Shown: one piece after another, positions 34,428 to 42,854 of the stretch | Layout: every line of letters begins with the position of its first letter | How positions within the stretch are numbered: position 1 is the first letter of the stretch | NCBI RefSeq assembly: GCF_014395975.1 | Contig: NZ_CP060714.1 | Coordinates: 2,976,001-3,040,000, forward strand | Origin: Diaphorobacter ruginosibacter | Lineage (GTDB): Bacteria > Pseudomonadota > Gammaproteobacteria > Burkholderiales > Burkholderiaceae_C | Direction: 5' to 3' | DNA: 64,000 bases | Program-made: the position numbers and the translations under genes | The notes under the pieces: generated by a model | Databases searched by the model: none | Seen by the model: only the letters and a program-made list of their open reading frames with translations | Told to the model about the DNA's origin: nothing

Positions 34428-35792
34428 TCAAGCACGCGCTCCGCCAAGGGGAGCGTCATCGGCCTTCCCGCCGGTACCCTCGGCAGGGCTCTCCTGCTGT
34501 ACCGTACCGGCTGCGACACGGGCATCCGCCTCGTAGGAGCGCGATGCCTTCCAGTAGAAGATCGATGCGAGGAATCCCGCTGCAGGAATCACCGCCAGTG
34601 CCGTCTGCAAGCCCCAGTGGTCCGAGATCACGCCACCCAGGAAGGGGCCGACCGCCAGTCCGAAGAGATTGATGGCAAAGGCATGAACCGCAGCACCCGT
34701 GGAGCGCAGGCCGGGGTTGGTCACATCGAGGATCGCGCTCACGGACACGCCGACAGTGCAGGTCATCATCGACGCCGCCGCCAGGATCAGCACGAACTGC
34801 GACGATTGCGGCAGCGCCAGCGTGAAGGCCGCGATGAACAGCGCTGCGGTCAGTGAGGTGGTCACGCACAGCATCACCAGCTTGTTCGCACCACGCTCGC
34901 GGCTGATGCGGTCAGCCACCCAGCCCCAGAACATCGCGCCCAGCGCGCCGAACAGCACCAGCACGGCCGCATACTTGGCCGCCGTGGCCGGCGGCATCCC
35001 GTGGTAGCGGTTGAAGAAGCTGGGCGCCCAGGACCAGATCGCGGAGACCACGATCATCTGGAACGAGCCCGCCACGCAGAGCACCCACATGGTCGGGCCA
35101 CGGCTCAGGGTCTTGAACATGCGAGTGAGGTGCGACGCCGGGCCCTTGCTGTCCAGCGTGGGGGCGATCTTCACGATGACGTTCTTGTAGTCGGGCACGA
35201 GCAGGAACCCCAGGGCCATCAGCAGGCCGGGAAAGCCCACCGCGCCAAATGCCGCACGCCAGCCCCAGTGCTCGGCAATCACGCCGCCAAGCACCACCCC
35301 CAGCACCGCGCCCACCGAGCTTGCACCGAAGAAGGCCCCCAGCAGCGTGGCATGCAGGCGCTTGGGGAACAGCGCACTGATCAGCGCCGAGCCCACCGAG
35401 CCGTACCCCGTCTCGCCCAGCCCCACCACGGCGCGCGCGGCGAACAATTGGGAATAGTTGCGCGCAAACATGCAGGCGATCGTGGCGGCACTCCAGATCG
35501 ATGCCATCACGAAGATGCTCTTGACGCGGCCGAAGCGATCCGCCAGCAACGCCACCGGAATGCTGCCGAGCGCGACCACGATGGAGATCACCGAGACCAG
35601 GCCGCCGAGCTGCTTGTCGGACAGGCCCCACTCCTCCTTGAGATGCGGAAACAGCGAAACGATGATCTGCCGGTCGATGTAGTCCGACATCATCAGCAGA
35701 AAGATCATCGCAAAGGCAAACCATGCCCGCGGGCGGCTCACCGTGGAGTCGAATTGCACAGGGGATCCGTCGTTCGTTTGGGGAGTGATCAT
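34428..35792 (-). CDS. MFS transporter (intact paralogue)
   Basis: Twelve-helix major facilitator of 454 residues, related to anion:cation or aromatic-acid symporters. The loop 2-3 motif 'ADRFGRVKS' and 'RAVVGLGETGYGSVGSALIS' are visible. The ATG at 35792 is used, with GGAG before it; a GTG 21 bases upstream is less likely. It very closely resembles the frameshifted copy at 42855, for example 'LMxSDYIDRQIxVSLFPH' in both. It converges on the BKACE2 gene and probably imports the substrate of one of the catabolic clusters. Confidence 0.9.
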   Translation of the reverse strand: MITPQTNDGSPVQFDSTVSRPRAWFAFAMIFLLMMSDYIDRQIIVSLFPHLKEEWGLSDKQLGGLVSVISIVVALGSIPVALLADRFGRVKSIFVMASIWSAATIACMFARNYSQLFAARAVVGLGETGYGSVGSALISALFPKRLHATLLGAFFGASSVGAVLGVVLGGVIAEHWGWRAAFGAVGFPGLLMALGFLLVPDYKNVIVKIAPTLDSKGPASHLTRMFKTLSRGPTMWVLCVAGSFQMIVVSAIWSWAPSFFNRYHGMPPATAAKYAAVLVLFGALGAMFWGWVADRISRERGANKLVMLCVTTSLTAALFIAAFTLALPQSSQFVLILAAASMMTCTVGVSVSAILDVTNPGLRSTGAAVHAFAINLFGLAVGPFLGGVISDHWGLQTALAVIPAAGFLASIFYWKASRSYEADARVAAGTVQQESPAEGTGGKADDAPLGGARA

Positions 35793-35828
35793 GGGGGAAG
35801 CTCCATCCCGCACCAGGGATTGATATCA

Positions 35829-35864
35829 CCCGCCCGACCACGGGGTGCAAGAGAATCGGGCGGG
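35829..35864 (-). terminator. Possible terminator after porin gene
   Basis: CCCGCCCGA and TCGGGCGGG form a 9-base GC-rich stem with an 18-base loop, between the porin and the MFS gene on the same strand. There is no U tract, so it may be an operator-like dyad instead. Confidence 0.35.
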
Positions 35865-35911
35865 ACGATGAAGGTGCTGCCTGCGGATTCTGCAGTCAGC
35901 GCGTACCGTGG

Positions 35912-37132
35912 TCAGAACGTGTGGCGCATGCCCACCATGAAGGCGCGTACATTCCTGTCCGCCGCAACAGGGGTGGCATACATCGGGCTGAGCGCCATGT
36001 TCTCGCCCTTGTTCGTCACATGGGCACCCTGCAGGTAGAACCAGGTACGGCGGGACAGCATGTATTCCGCACCCACCACGAACTGCGTCGCCTTGTGGCC
36101 TTCGTTCTTGTTGTCGCGGACGTAGTAGTAGCCGGCCAGGATGTTCAGCAGGGGCATGGGCTTCCAGCCGAAGCCCAGGTTCAGCATGTCCAGGCTGTCC
36201 GAGCCACCCGGCATGAGCGCATGCGAGGGGTTGCGCGCCGCGTAATACTGGCTGCCGAATGTGTAGGCGCCCACGTTGTAGAGCGCACCCACGGAGTACA
36301 GGCGGTTGGTGTTGGCCGTGGGCGAGAAGCCTGCCGCCCGGGCTGCGCGCTGGCCGGCCGCCGCATCGCCATTGGCTGCCGCGGTGTACAGCGCCGTGGC
36401 AGTCCCGAAGTTGTTGCCGTAGCCGTTGTAGTACAGGGCCGAGAGCTTGAGGCCGTCCTTGCTGTACAGCGCGGTCACCGACTGCTGCGAGTTCGCCTTG
36501 CCGCCGCCCTCGCCGAACGAGTAGGCAAAGTCGAACTTCAGGTTGTTCCACACGGGTGTGGTGTAGGCGATGGTGTTGTCGTCATAGATCGTGCCGTACG
36601 CCACGTTGGAGTTGTTGCCGATCCATGCCTTGCTGGCCGCATTCATCGATACCAGCGCCGTCAGCGCGGAACCGAAGTAACGCATGCCGCGCACGTCGGT
36701 ATGCATCATCGACCAGGCCATGGGGGAGAACTGGCGGCCCAGCTTGACTTCGCCAAAGCTGCCCGACAGGCCCACGGTGGACATCTGATTGAAATGCGAG
36801 GTCGTGCCGCTCGAATTGGGCCCGCCCGTGTTCCCGTTGGTCAGGTTCAGATTGCCTTGCAGGTGGAACGTCGCCTTGAGTCCTCCGCCCAGGTCCTCCA
36901 CTCCCTTGAATCCCATGTTGCTGGAGCCCAGGCCTCCGTCCTTCATGCGGACGTCCGAGCCTTCGTGCGCCGTGGTGGGCAGGTAGCCTACGCCCTTGCT
37001 GTAGTTGGACATGCTGAGAATGCCGGCATCCATCGCGCCGGTGATGGTCACGCTGCTCTGTGCGAAGGCCGGCAAGGCAGACACCAGTACCGCGGATGCG
37101 GCCAGGGGGCCAGTCCATTGTCTTGTTTTCAC
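35912..37132 (-). CDS. General porin (Gram-negative trimeric type)
   Basis: Outer-membrane 16-stranded porin of 406 residues. The signal peptide ends ALPAFAQ-SSVTITG, and 'SSVTITGAMDAGI' is the Burkholderiales porin start. 'NMGFKGVEDLGGGLKATFHL' and 'FGEVKLGRQFSPMAW' are family blocks, and the chain ends in phenylalanine ('MVGMRHTF') as required for Bam recognition. It is flanked by catabolic genes on the same strand and may admit their substrate. It is longer than the second porin at 61516. Confidence 0.93.
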   Translation of the reverse strand: MKTRQWTGPLAASAVLVSALPAFAQSSVTITGAMDAGILSMSNYSKGVGYLPTTAHEGSDVRMKDGGLGSSNMGFKGVEDLGGGLKATFHLQGNLNLTNGNTGGPNSSGTTSHFNQMSTVGLSGSFGEVKLGRQFSPMAWSMMHTDVRGMRYFGSALTALVSMNAASKAWIGNNSNVAYGTIYDDNTIAYTTPVWNNLKFDFAYSFGEGGGKANSQQSVTALYSKDGLKLSALYYNGYGNNFGTATALYTAAANGDAAAGQRAARAAGFSPTANTNRLYSVGALYNVGAYTFGSQYYAARNPSHALMPGGSDSLDMLNLGFGWKPMPLLNILAGYYYVRDNKNEGHKATQFVVGAEYMLSRRTWFYLQGAHVTNKGENMALSPMYATPVAADRNVRAFMVGMRHTF

Positions 37133-37400
37133 GTTGTCTCCTGAATGAACGCGTCGGGTCTTGTAGATCGATGATCGTGGTCACATCCGTGCGGGCTGCG
37201 AGTCCATGAATCCATCGTTGTCCCGCACTGCAATGTGGATGGCAGTGTCGGGCCGCGCCCGTTTGCGTTTTCCGCTTTTGATGCCATAGATTTCACAGTT
37301 CGCGCCACTACGGGATTGCGATAGGTAGGGGCGCGCTACGATCTCGTCCGCACCCGGCATCACGACGGCATGCTGGTTCAAGTCCTGCTTTCTATGTTTT

Positions 37401-37438
37401 AGGGCAGAGGCCGGGACTGTCCCCCGGGCCTCCGCCCT
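37401..37438. repeat. Long inverted repeat in the porin leader region
   Basis: AGGGC-A-GAGGCC on the left pairs with GGCCTC-C-GCCCT on the right around a GC-rich loop. It lies about 270 bases upstream of the porin start and just past the ligase terminator. Its role, whether backup terminator or leader structure, is unclear. Confidence 0.35.
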
Positions 37439-37456
37439 CAAAAAGATCTAGCCAAC

Positions 37457-37495
37457 AAAAAAAGCCTGCCGGATGGATAGCAACATCCGGCAGGC
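37457..37495 (-). terminator. Intrinsic terminator of the acyl-CoA ligase operon
   Basis: Twelve-base perfect stem GCCTGCCGGATG / CATCCGGCAGGC with an 8-base loop, followed on the minus strand by a T7 run (A7 at 37457-37463). It ends the transcript that comes from the 37539-42764 genes. Confidence 0.9.
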
Positions 37496-37538
37496 CGAAG
37501 CACCTTGGAAGGTGTCAACAAATCATGAGGTCAACGCG

Positions 37539-39197
37539 TCATGCCGCCTGTGGAGCATCCACACGCAATTGCTTCTTGTTGACCTTGCCCACGCTGGTCT
37601 TGGGAATCTCCCCCACGAACAGGATGCGCTCGAGTTCGGGAACGGCATAGGCGCTCAGGCGCTTGGCCTGCACATGGGAGAGCAGATGCTCGCGCACGGC
37701 CTTGGCGTCCACATCGCCTGCGGCCACCACGAAGGCCATCGGTCGCTCGCCCCACTTCGCATCCGGCACGCCGATCACGGCCGCCTCCTGCACGCCGGGC
37801 ACCTGCGTGATCAGGCCTTCCACCTCGATGGAGGACACCCATTCCCCGCCGGTCTTGATCACGTCCTTGAGGCGATCGACGATCTGCACCACCCCATCGG
37901 GGTACATGACGGCGATGTCCTGCGTATGCAGGTAGCCGCCGCGCCAGAGTTCCTCCGAGGCCTCGGGCTTCTTGAAGTACAGCGGTGTGAGCGACGGTGA
38001 GCGCAGCACGATTTCGCCGCGCGATACGCCGTCGCGCGGCACGTCGCGCATCTCCTCGTCGACCACCCGGAAATCCACCATCAGCGAGGGCCGGCCCGTG
38101 GAGCAACGCAGCTTGAGGTCATCCGCGTGCGTGGCGGGGGCGCCGCGCGCAGGGGTCAGCGCCAGCGACACGACCGGGCCGGTCTCGGACATGCCGTAGC
38201 CCGCGAACACGTCCATGCCCTTGGCGAGCGCGGCCTCGCAGAGCCCCGGAGGCAATGCGGACCCGCCAATGATGACCTTCCACCCCGAGAGGTCCTGCCC
38301 GGTCTTCTCGGCACCGCTCACCAGCATCTGGAGAATGGTCGGCACGCAGTGCGAGAAGGTGACCTTCTCGGTTTCGCGCAGCTTGAGCAGCACCTCGGGC
38401 AGGTAGCGTCCCGGCAGCACCGTGCGCAGGCCCAGCATGATGGTGATGTAAGGGAACCCCCAGCCCAGCACATGGAACATGGGCGTGATCGGCATGTAGA
38501 CATCGGCCGTCGACAGGCGCTGCGATCCGCCGGGTGAACACACGCTCAGGGCCGTGGCCATCGCGTGCAGCACGATGTGGCGATGGCTGTAGCACACGCC
38601 CTTGGGGTCACCCGTGGTGCCCGTCGTGTAGAAGGTCACCGCCTTGGTGTTCTCGTCGAGCTCGGGAAACTCGTACTGCGTCCCCGCCTGCGCCATCAGT
38701 GCCTCATATTCACCCGCCAGCGCCAGCTTGTGCTCCGGCAGCTTGCCGTCGTCGGACAGCACCACGATGTGGCGCAGCAACGGCAGCTGGTCACGGATCT
38801 GCTCGATGACCGGCAGGAAATCCGTGTGCACCAGCAGCACTTCGGTATCGGCATCGGCCAGCGTGTAGAGGATCTGCGCGGGCGACAGGCGCACGTTCAC
38901 TGTGAACATGGTTGCGCCCATCATGGGAATGCCGAAGTACGACTCGAGATAGCGATGGCTGTCCCAATCCATCACCGCCACCGTGGTTCCGGCCCGCACG
39001 TCCAGGGCGGTCAGCGTGTTCGCCAGTTGAGCGATGCGCCGGTTGAAATCACGGTAGGTGTAGCGCATGTCGCCCCGGTACGTGATTTCCTGGTCGCCAT
39101 GCAGGCTCATCGAATTGAGCAGCAGTTGCTTGATGAGCAACGGGTAGGTGTAGGCCGATGGTGTCGGCTGAAGCAGGTGCTGTTCGGAATGTGTCAT
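37539..39197 (-). CDS. AMP-dependent acyl-CoA ligase
   Basis: ANL-superfamily ligase (552 residues) that activates a carboxylic acid to its CoA ester through an acyl-adenylate. The P-loop is TTGTTGDPKG (191-200), the adenylate motif is 'AGYGMSETGPV', the hinge region reads 'GDVQ..IVDRLKDVIKTGGEW', and the C-terminal catalytic lysine is in 'PKTSVGKVNKK'. It is most like medium- or long-chain fatty acid ligases (FadD/AlkK type). It is the last gene of the cluster beginning at 42764 and would feed acids into CoA-dependent degradation. Confidence 0.9.
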   Translation of the reverse strand: MTHSEQHLLQPTPSAYTYPLLIKQLLLNSMSLHGDQEITYRGDMRYTYRDFNRRIAQLANTLTALDVRAGTTVAVMDWDSHRYLESYFGIPMMGATMFTVNVRLSPAQILYTLADADTEVLLVHTDFLPVIEQIRDQLPLLRHIVVLSDDGKLPEHKLALAGEYEALMAQAGTQYEFPELDENTKAVTFYTTGTTGDPKGVCYSHRHIVLHAMATALSVCSPGGSQRLSTADVYMPITPMFHVLGWGFPYITIMLGLRTVLPGRYLPEVLLKLRETEKVTFSHCVPTILQMLVSGAEKTGQDLSGWKVIIGGSALPPGLCEAALAKGMDVFAGYGMSETGPVVSLALTPARGAPATHADDLKLRCSTGRPSLMVDFRVVDEEMRDVPRDGVSRGEIVLRSPSLTPLYFKKPEASEELWRGGYLHTQDIAVMYPDGVVQIVDRLKDVIKTGGEWVSSIEVEGLITQVPGVQEAAVIGVPDAKWGERPMAFVVAAGDVDAKAVREHLLSHVQAKRLSAYAVPELERILFVGEIPKTSVGKVNKKQLRVDAPQAA

Positions 39198-39239
39198 GTC
39201 ACTCGGTCGGTGAAGAGGGAAAAAAGCGTTGTAACTGGT

Positions 39240-39614
39240 TTATGGCTCATTCGGTCGAATGATCAACTCGCCATCTGTCACCTGCGCGTCATGCGTGCGG
39301 ATCCGCAGGTTCGGAGATGCCGTGCATTGCCCGCTGCGCACGTCGAAGGTCAACCCGTGCGCGGGGCAGCTCAGGGAATGTCCTTCGCAGGAGCCGCTGG
39401 CGATCGAGGCGCCCGCGTGGGGGCAGCTGTTGTCCAGTGCGTAGAAGCGTCCGTCGATGTTCATCACCAGAATGGCCTCGGCTCCTTCGCGAAAGACCAG
39501 CTTGCGGCCGCCGGGTGCCAGGTCCGCGGCCCGGCCGGCACGCAGGCAGGAGGACGGTGAGGACGGTGAGGACGACGGTAAGGAGGACAGCGGACAGGTC
39601 GATGCATCGCTCAT
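39240..39614 (-). CDS. Rieske [2Fe-2S] ferredoxin
   Basis: Small Rieske protein of 124 residues. Cluster ligands are C64, H66, C83 and H86 ('CPHAG' and 'CPAHG') with the standard 16-residue spacing. It resembles the NirD/BphF-type soluble ferredoxins. The first 22 residues are an unusual Ser/Pro-rich tail encoded by a tandem DNA repeat. No Rieske oxygenase or ferredoxin reductase is nearby, so its electron partner is unknown. Its ATG overlaps the stop of the DsbA-like gene. Confidence 0.85.
   Translation of the reverse strand: MSDASTCPLSSLPSSSPSSPSSCLRAGRAADLAPGGRKLVFREGAEAILVMNIDGRFYALDNSCPHAGASIASGSCEGHSLSCPAHGLTFDVRSGQCTASPNLRIRTHDAQVTDGELIIRPNEP
39549..39587. repeat. Nine-base tandem repeat in the Rieske gene
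   Basis: AGGACGGTG occurs at 39551-39559 and 39560-39568, with a degenerate third copy following. On the coding strand it gives Ser-Ser-Pro triplets. The copy number may vary by slippage without changing the frame. Confidence 0.6.
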
Positions 39615-40300
39615 GCGCGCCCCCTCTCTTGCGGAGCTTGATGCAGGGCCTGCCGCAGCGCCGAAAGCAGATTGCCTGCCGACACCGCGCCGGTGAGTGC
39701 CCACCGGTTGCCAAAGAGATAGTGCGGAACGCCATTGACGGCACTCGGTGCATGTGGCGGGCTGGAAGACTGCCAGTGATCGGGCGAGGCATTCACTCCC
39801 GCATCCTGCGCCAGCCGTACCAGCACCCCGGGCTGGCCGATGTCCCTCCCTTGCTGAAAGTAGGCGGCGTAGATGCTCTCGACGAAATCGCACATGGCAT
39901 CCCTGGGCAGTTGCTGCTGCGCCGCGTTCACCAGCGCGCAGGCCAGCACGGAGTTGGGAAAGCGCGTGATCGCATCGAACGCCAGCTTCAGGCCCACGGT
40001 GTCCGCATGGGCCTGCACCTGCGCGCGGCGGGCCATGACCGCCTCGCGGCTTCCAAGGCGCGCATCGTAGAACTGCTGGTAGGGCAGCCCTTCTGCGGGA
40101 ATCTGCGGAATCAGCGCACTGGCATGCCATTGGATCTGCACCACCGCATCGGTCTCGTCCTCCTGCAGCGCGTCCATGGCGATGCGCAGGTTGCGCAGGC
40201 CGATCCAGCACCACGGGCAGATCAGGTCGAGCATGTAGTCCACGCGCACAACCCTGGGTGCAGCAGTTGACGGCCCGACCGACATGTGGGAATCCATCAT
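39611..40300 (-). CDS. DsbA-family protein, 2-hydroxychromene-2-carboxylate isomerase/FrnE-like
   Basis: Thioredoxin-fold protein of 229 residues with a C28-P-W-C31 motif in 'DLICPWCWIGLRNL', a helical insertion and the cis-proline loop 'VNGVPHYLFGNRWALTGAVS'. This pattern fits FrnE/YwbO-like members; HCCA isomerases usually lack the second cysteine. No signal peptide is seen, so it is cytoplasmic. It overlaps the upstream hydrolase and downstream Rieske gene by four bases each, so it belongs to the cluster. Its role might be isomerisation of a ring-cleavage product or redox repair. Confidence 0.82.
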   Translation of the reverse strand: MMDSHMSVGPSTAAPRVVRVDYMLDLICPWCWIGLRNLRIAMDALQEDETDAVVQIQWHASALIPQIPAEGLPYQQFYDARLGSREAVMARRAQVQAHADTVGLKLAFDAITRFPNSVLACALVNAAQQQLPRDAMCDFVESIYAAYFQQGRDIGQPGVLVRLAQDAGVNASPDHWQSSSPPHAPSAVNGVPHYLFGNRWALTGAVSAGNLLSALRQALHQAPQERGRA

Positions 40301-40902
40301 GCGACAAGCCTGCGCAGCAATGCGTGCACACCGGGCCACTTTCCAAATCCGGCCGCCGGGTTCAGATGACCCACTTCGCCGAGATCGACCAGTTCCGCGC
40401 CCCAGTCCCTGGACATCTGCTCGGCGCGCGCGTAGCTTGCCAACGGGTCGTTGCGGCTCGCCGCGACCCATGCGGGAAATGGCAGGCGCTGACGGGGAAT
40501 CGGCGTCCAGCCATGGGACTGCAGCTGGTCGACCGTGGGGTAGCCCGCCGGCATCGGCTCCTCCACATCCGCGGGTGTTGCCAGCAAGGCACCCAGGATG
40601 GGACGGCCGTGCTGCTGTTCAGACTGCTGCGCCGACCTCAGCGCCCAGTGCACGGTGGTCATCACGCCGGCACTGTGTGCCACCAGCACCACGGGCCCTT
40701 GCACGCCGTCCAGCGTGCGTACCAGCGCCTGCACCCGGGCTTCGCGGCTGAGCTTGTCGTGCTCGAGCGGCGGCACCGTGACTGCGCGCTGCAGTTCGTC
40801 CTGCAGTTCCTTCTGCAGATGGGTCTGCCAATGGTCTTCCACATGGTCGCGCAGGCCGGGAACGAGCACGAAAGTAATGTCGTCGGGATAGCGGTTCGTC
40901 AT
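40297..40902 (-). CDS. RBBP9/YdeN-type alpha/beta hydrolase
   Basis: Serine hydrolase of 201 residues. The nucleophile elbow is 'VAHSAG' (S77), with D152 in 'SRNDPLASY' and H179 in 'GEVGHLNPAAG' completing the triad. 'GEVGHLN' followed by 'FGKWP' is typical of the RBBP9/YdeN family. It may cleave an ester or lactone in the pathway. It sits nine bases after the TauD-like gene and overlaps the DsbA-like gene. Confidence 0.87.
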   Translation of the reverse strand: MTNRYPDDITFVLVPGLRDHVEDHWQTHLQKELQDELQRAVTVPPLEHDKLSREARVQALVRTLDGVQGPVVLVAHSAGVMTTVHWALRSAQQSEQQHGRPILGALLATPADVEEPMPAGYPTVDQLQSHGWTPIPRQRLPFPAWVAASRNDPLASYARAEQMSRDWGAELVDLGEVGHLNPAAGFGKWPGVHALLRRLVA

Positions 40903-40911
40903 GCGCCCTCC

Positions 40912-41760
40912 TCAGACCGGACGGGTGCCGACGATGCCTGCGCGCTCCATCTTGCGATGGCATGGCGCGTAATCCATCACCGCATAGTGCTGGGTCGCGC
41001 TGTTGTCCCAGATGGCGATGCTGTTGGGCTTCCAGCGCCAGCGCACCTGGTACTCGGGAATCTGCGCCTGGCTGATCAGATAGCGCAGCAGGTCGGATGC
41101 GCCCGGGCTGTGGTCCTGGCCCACGCGCACGCGCGCTGACGTATGGTAGTTGGTGAAGTGCGTGGTGAAGCCGTTCACATAGAGGATCTTCTCGCCGGTG
41201 TCGGCGTGCGTGCGCACCACGGGATGCTCCGGATCGGGAAAGCGCTCCTTGAGCGCCAGGCGCTTCTCGATGGGCATGGCGGCACCGAACGTGCACTCGA
41301 TGCTGTGGCGCGCACGCAGGTCCTCGATCTGGTCCTTCATCGCCTGCGGCAGGCGCTCGTAGGCCAGAACCATGTTGGCCCACATGGTGTCGCCGCCCAC
41401 GGGCGGGCACTCCACGCAGCGCAGCACCGCGCCGAACTGCGGCACCTCGCGCCAGGTGGTGTCCGAATGCCAGGAGTTCTCGTAGCGCTCCGGCGGGCTT
41501 TCAGGCGTCTTGTAGATCTGCAGCAGGCCCGGGTGCTCCGGGTCGGACCCGACCACGGGATGGTCCTCCAGGTCGCCGAACCGGCGCGCGAACGCCACGT
41601 GGTCCGCGCGCGCGATGTCCTGGTTGCGCAGGAACAGCACACGGTGCTTGAGCAGTGCCTTGCGAATCTCTGCAAACAGCGCATCGTCGTGCACCGCGTC
41701 GCTCAGCGTCACGCCCGTGAGCTCTGCGCCGATGGCGCAGGTGAGTTGTTCTACTTGCAT
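40912..41760 (-). CDS. TauD/TfdA-family Fe(II)/2-oxoglutarate dioxygenase
   Basis: A 282-residue dioxygenase that oxidises a substrate with O2 and 2-oxoglutarate. The iron ligands are H98 and D100 in 'SWHSDTTW' and H258 in 'ATQHYAVMDY', and the 2-oxoglutarate arginine is probably R269 in 'CHRKMERAG'. The family covers taurine, alkylsulfate and phenoxyacetate (TfdA) cleavage as well as carnitine synthesis, so the substrate is open. The ATG at 41760 has a GAGG-containing leader. It lies 23 bases after the quinone oxidoreductase gene. Confidence 0.92.
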   Translation of the reverse strand: MQVEQLTCAIGAELTGVTLSDAVHDDALFAEIRKALLKHRVLFLRNQDIARADHVAFARRFGDLEDHPVVGSDPEHPGLLQIYKTPESPPERYENSWHSDTTWREVPQFGAVLRCVECPPVGGDTMWANMVLAYERLPQAMKDQIEDLRARHSIECTFGAAMPIEKRLALKERFPDPEHPVVRTHADTGEKILYVNGFTTHFTNYHTSARVRVGQDHSPGASDLLRYLISQAQIPEYQVRWRWKPNSIAIWDNSATQHYAVMDYAPCHRKMERAGIVGTRPV

Positions 41761-41783
41761 GGAAGGGCCTCCTCGGATGGCGG

Positions 41784-42764
41784 TCAGACGGTGAAGATGG
41801 CGGAGCCGATGATCTTTCGCGCCTCCAGGTCGCGGTGCGCCTGCACGGCGTCCGCGAGCGCGTAGCGCCTGGAAATGTCCACGCGGATGCGACCTGCCAC
41901 CACGTGGCCGAACAGTTCCTCGGCGAGCTGCGCGCGTTCGCTCCGATCGGCCAGATAGTCGGCCGATGCGGGGCGCGTGAGGAACAGCGAGCCCTTCATC
42001 GCGAGGATCTGCGGATTGAACGGCGGAATCATTCCCGATGCCGTCCCCACGCAGACCATCAGGCCCCGGCGCTTGAGGCTGTTCAGCGACCCTTCGAAAG
42101 TGTCCTTGCCCACGCTGTCGTACACCACGTCGACACCCACACCTGCGGTGATTTCGCGCACACGCGCCGCCACGTCCTCGTGGCTGTAGTTGATGACATG
42201 GTCGCAGCCGTGGGCCCTGGCCACCTCGGCCTTGGCCTCCGAGGACACGGTGCCGATCACCGTGAGCCCCAGCAGCTTGGCCCATTGGGATACCAGCAGG
42301 CCGACACCGCCCGCGGCGGCGTGCAGCAGAATGCTTTCACCCCCCTTGAACTCGTGGATGCGGCGCATCAGATAGGCCGCCGTGAGACCGCGCATGGTGA
42401 TGGCAGCCGCTGTCTCGAAGTCGATGGCATCGGGCAGCGCAATCAGTGCCGAAGCGTCGATCAACCGCTCGGTGCTATAGGCCCCCAGCGTATTGTGCGC
42501 ACCGGTATAGGTCACGCGGTCACCCACCTTGAAGGCCGTAACGCCCTCGCCCACCGCCGTCACCGTGCCGCAGGCATCGCTGCCGATACCCGAGGGCATC
42601 GGAGCGGGATACAGACCCGAGCGGAAATACGTGTCGGCAAAGTTGAGCGCGACAGCCCCGTGCTGCAGGCGTACCTGCCCCGCTCCGGGCTGGCCGACCT
42701 CCACATCCTCATAACGCAGAACTTCCGGGCCGCCTACTTCATGAAAACGGATCATCTTTGCCAT
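41784..42764 (-). CDS. Quinone oxidoreductase (zinc-independent MDR family)
   Basis: NADPH-dependent medium-chain reductase (326 residues) of the QorA type. The GroES-like domain ('PGAGQVRLQHGAVALNFADT') is followed by a Rossmann fold ('LHAAAGGVGLLVSQWAKLLG'). No structural or catalytic zinc cysteines are present. It would reduce a quinone or an activated double bond. It appears to be the first gene of the cluster running to the acyl-CoA ligase; the broken MFS gene lies 90 bases upstream on the same strand. Confidence 0.92.
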   Translation of the reverse strand: MAKMIRFHEVGGPEVLRYEDVEVGQPGAGQVRLQHGAVALNFADTYFRSGLYPAPMPSGIGSDACGTVTAVGEGVTAFKVGDRVTYTGAHNTLGAYSTERLIDASALIALPDAIDFETAAAITMRGLTAAYLMRRIHEFKGGESILLHAAAGGVGLLVSQWAKLLGLTVIGTVSSEAKAEVARAHGCDHVINYSHEDVAARVREITAGVGVDVVYDSVGKDTFEGSLNSLKRRGLMVCVGTASGMIPPFNPQILAMKGSLFLTRPASADYLADRSERAQLAEELFGHVVAGRIRVDISRRYALADAVQAHRDLEARKIIGSAIFTV

Positions 42765-42854
42765 GCTTGCTTACTCCTGTGAACAGAACGTCGAGAAAAA
42801 ATCGAAAAACGGCAGGTGCAACGCACCCGTAGGGATAAGGAATGCGGCCTGCGC

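Larger units (their letters stand above)
37133..37538. other. Intergenic region upstream of the porin
   Basis: 406 bases that hold the terminator of the acyl-CoA ligase transcript (37457-37495), a second large hairpin (37401-37438) and presumably the porin promoter. An 86-codon open frame at 37181-37441 has no family similarity. Confidence 0.5.

Noticed and set aside
37181..37441. An 86-codon frame between the porin and acyl-CoA ligase genes
   Set aside because: No family similarity and it covers a large hairpin; more likely non-coding leader sequence.
37401..37495. Two adjacent hairpins considered as the start of a CRISPR-like or repeat array
   Set aside because: The two stems differ in sequence and one has a U tract; they are better explained as a terminator and a leader structure.
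40912..41760. Naming the TauD-like gene tfdA because a TfdB-like gene is in the window
   Set aside because: The two genes are 11 kb apart in different units and the family is too broad in substrate for that name.
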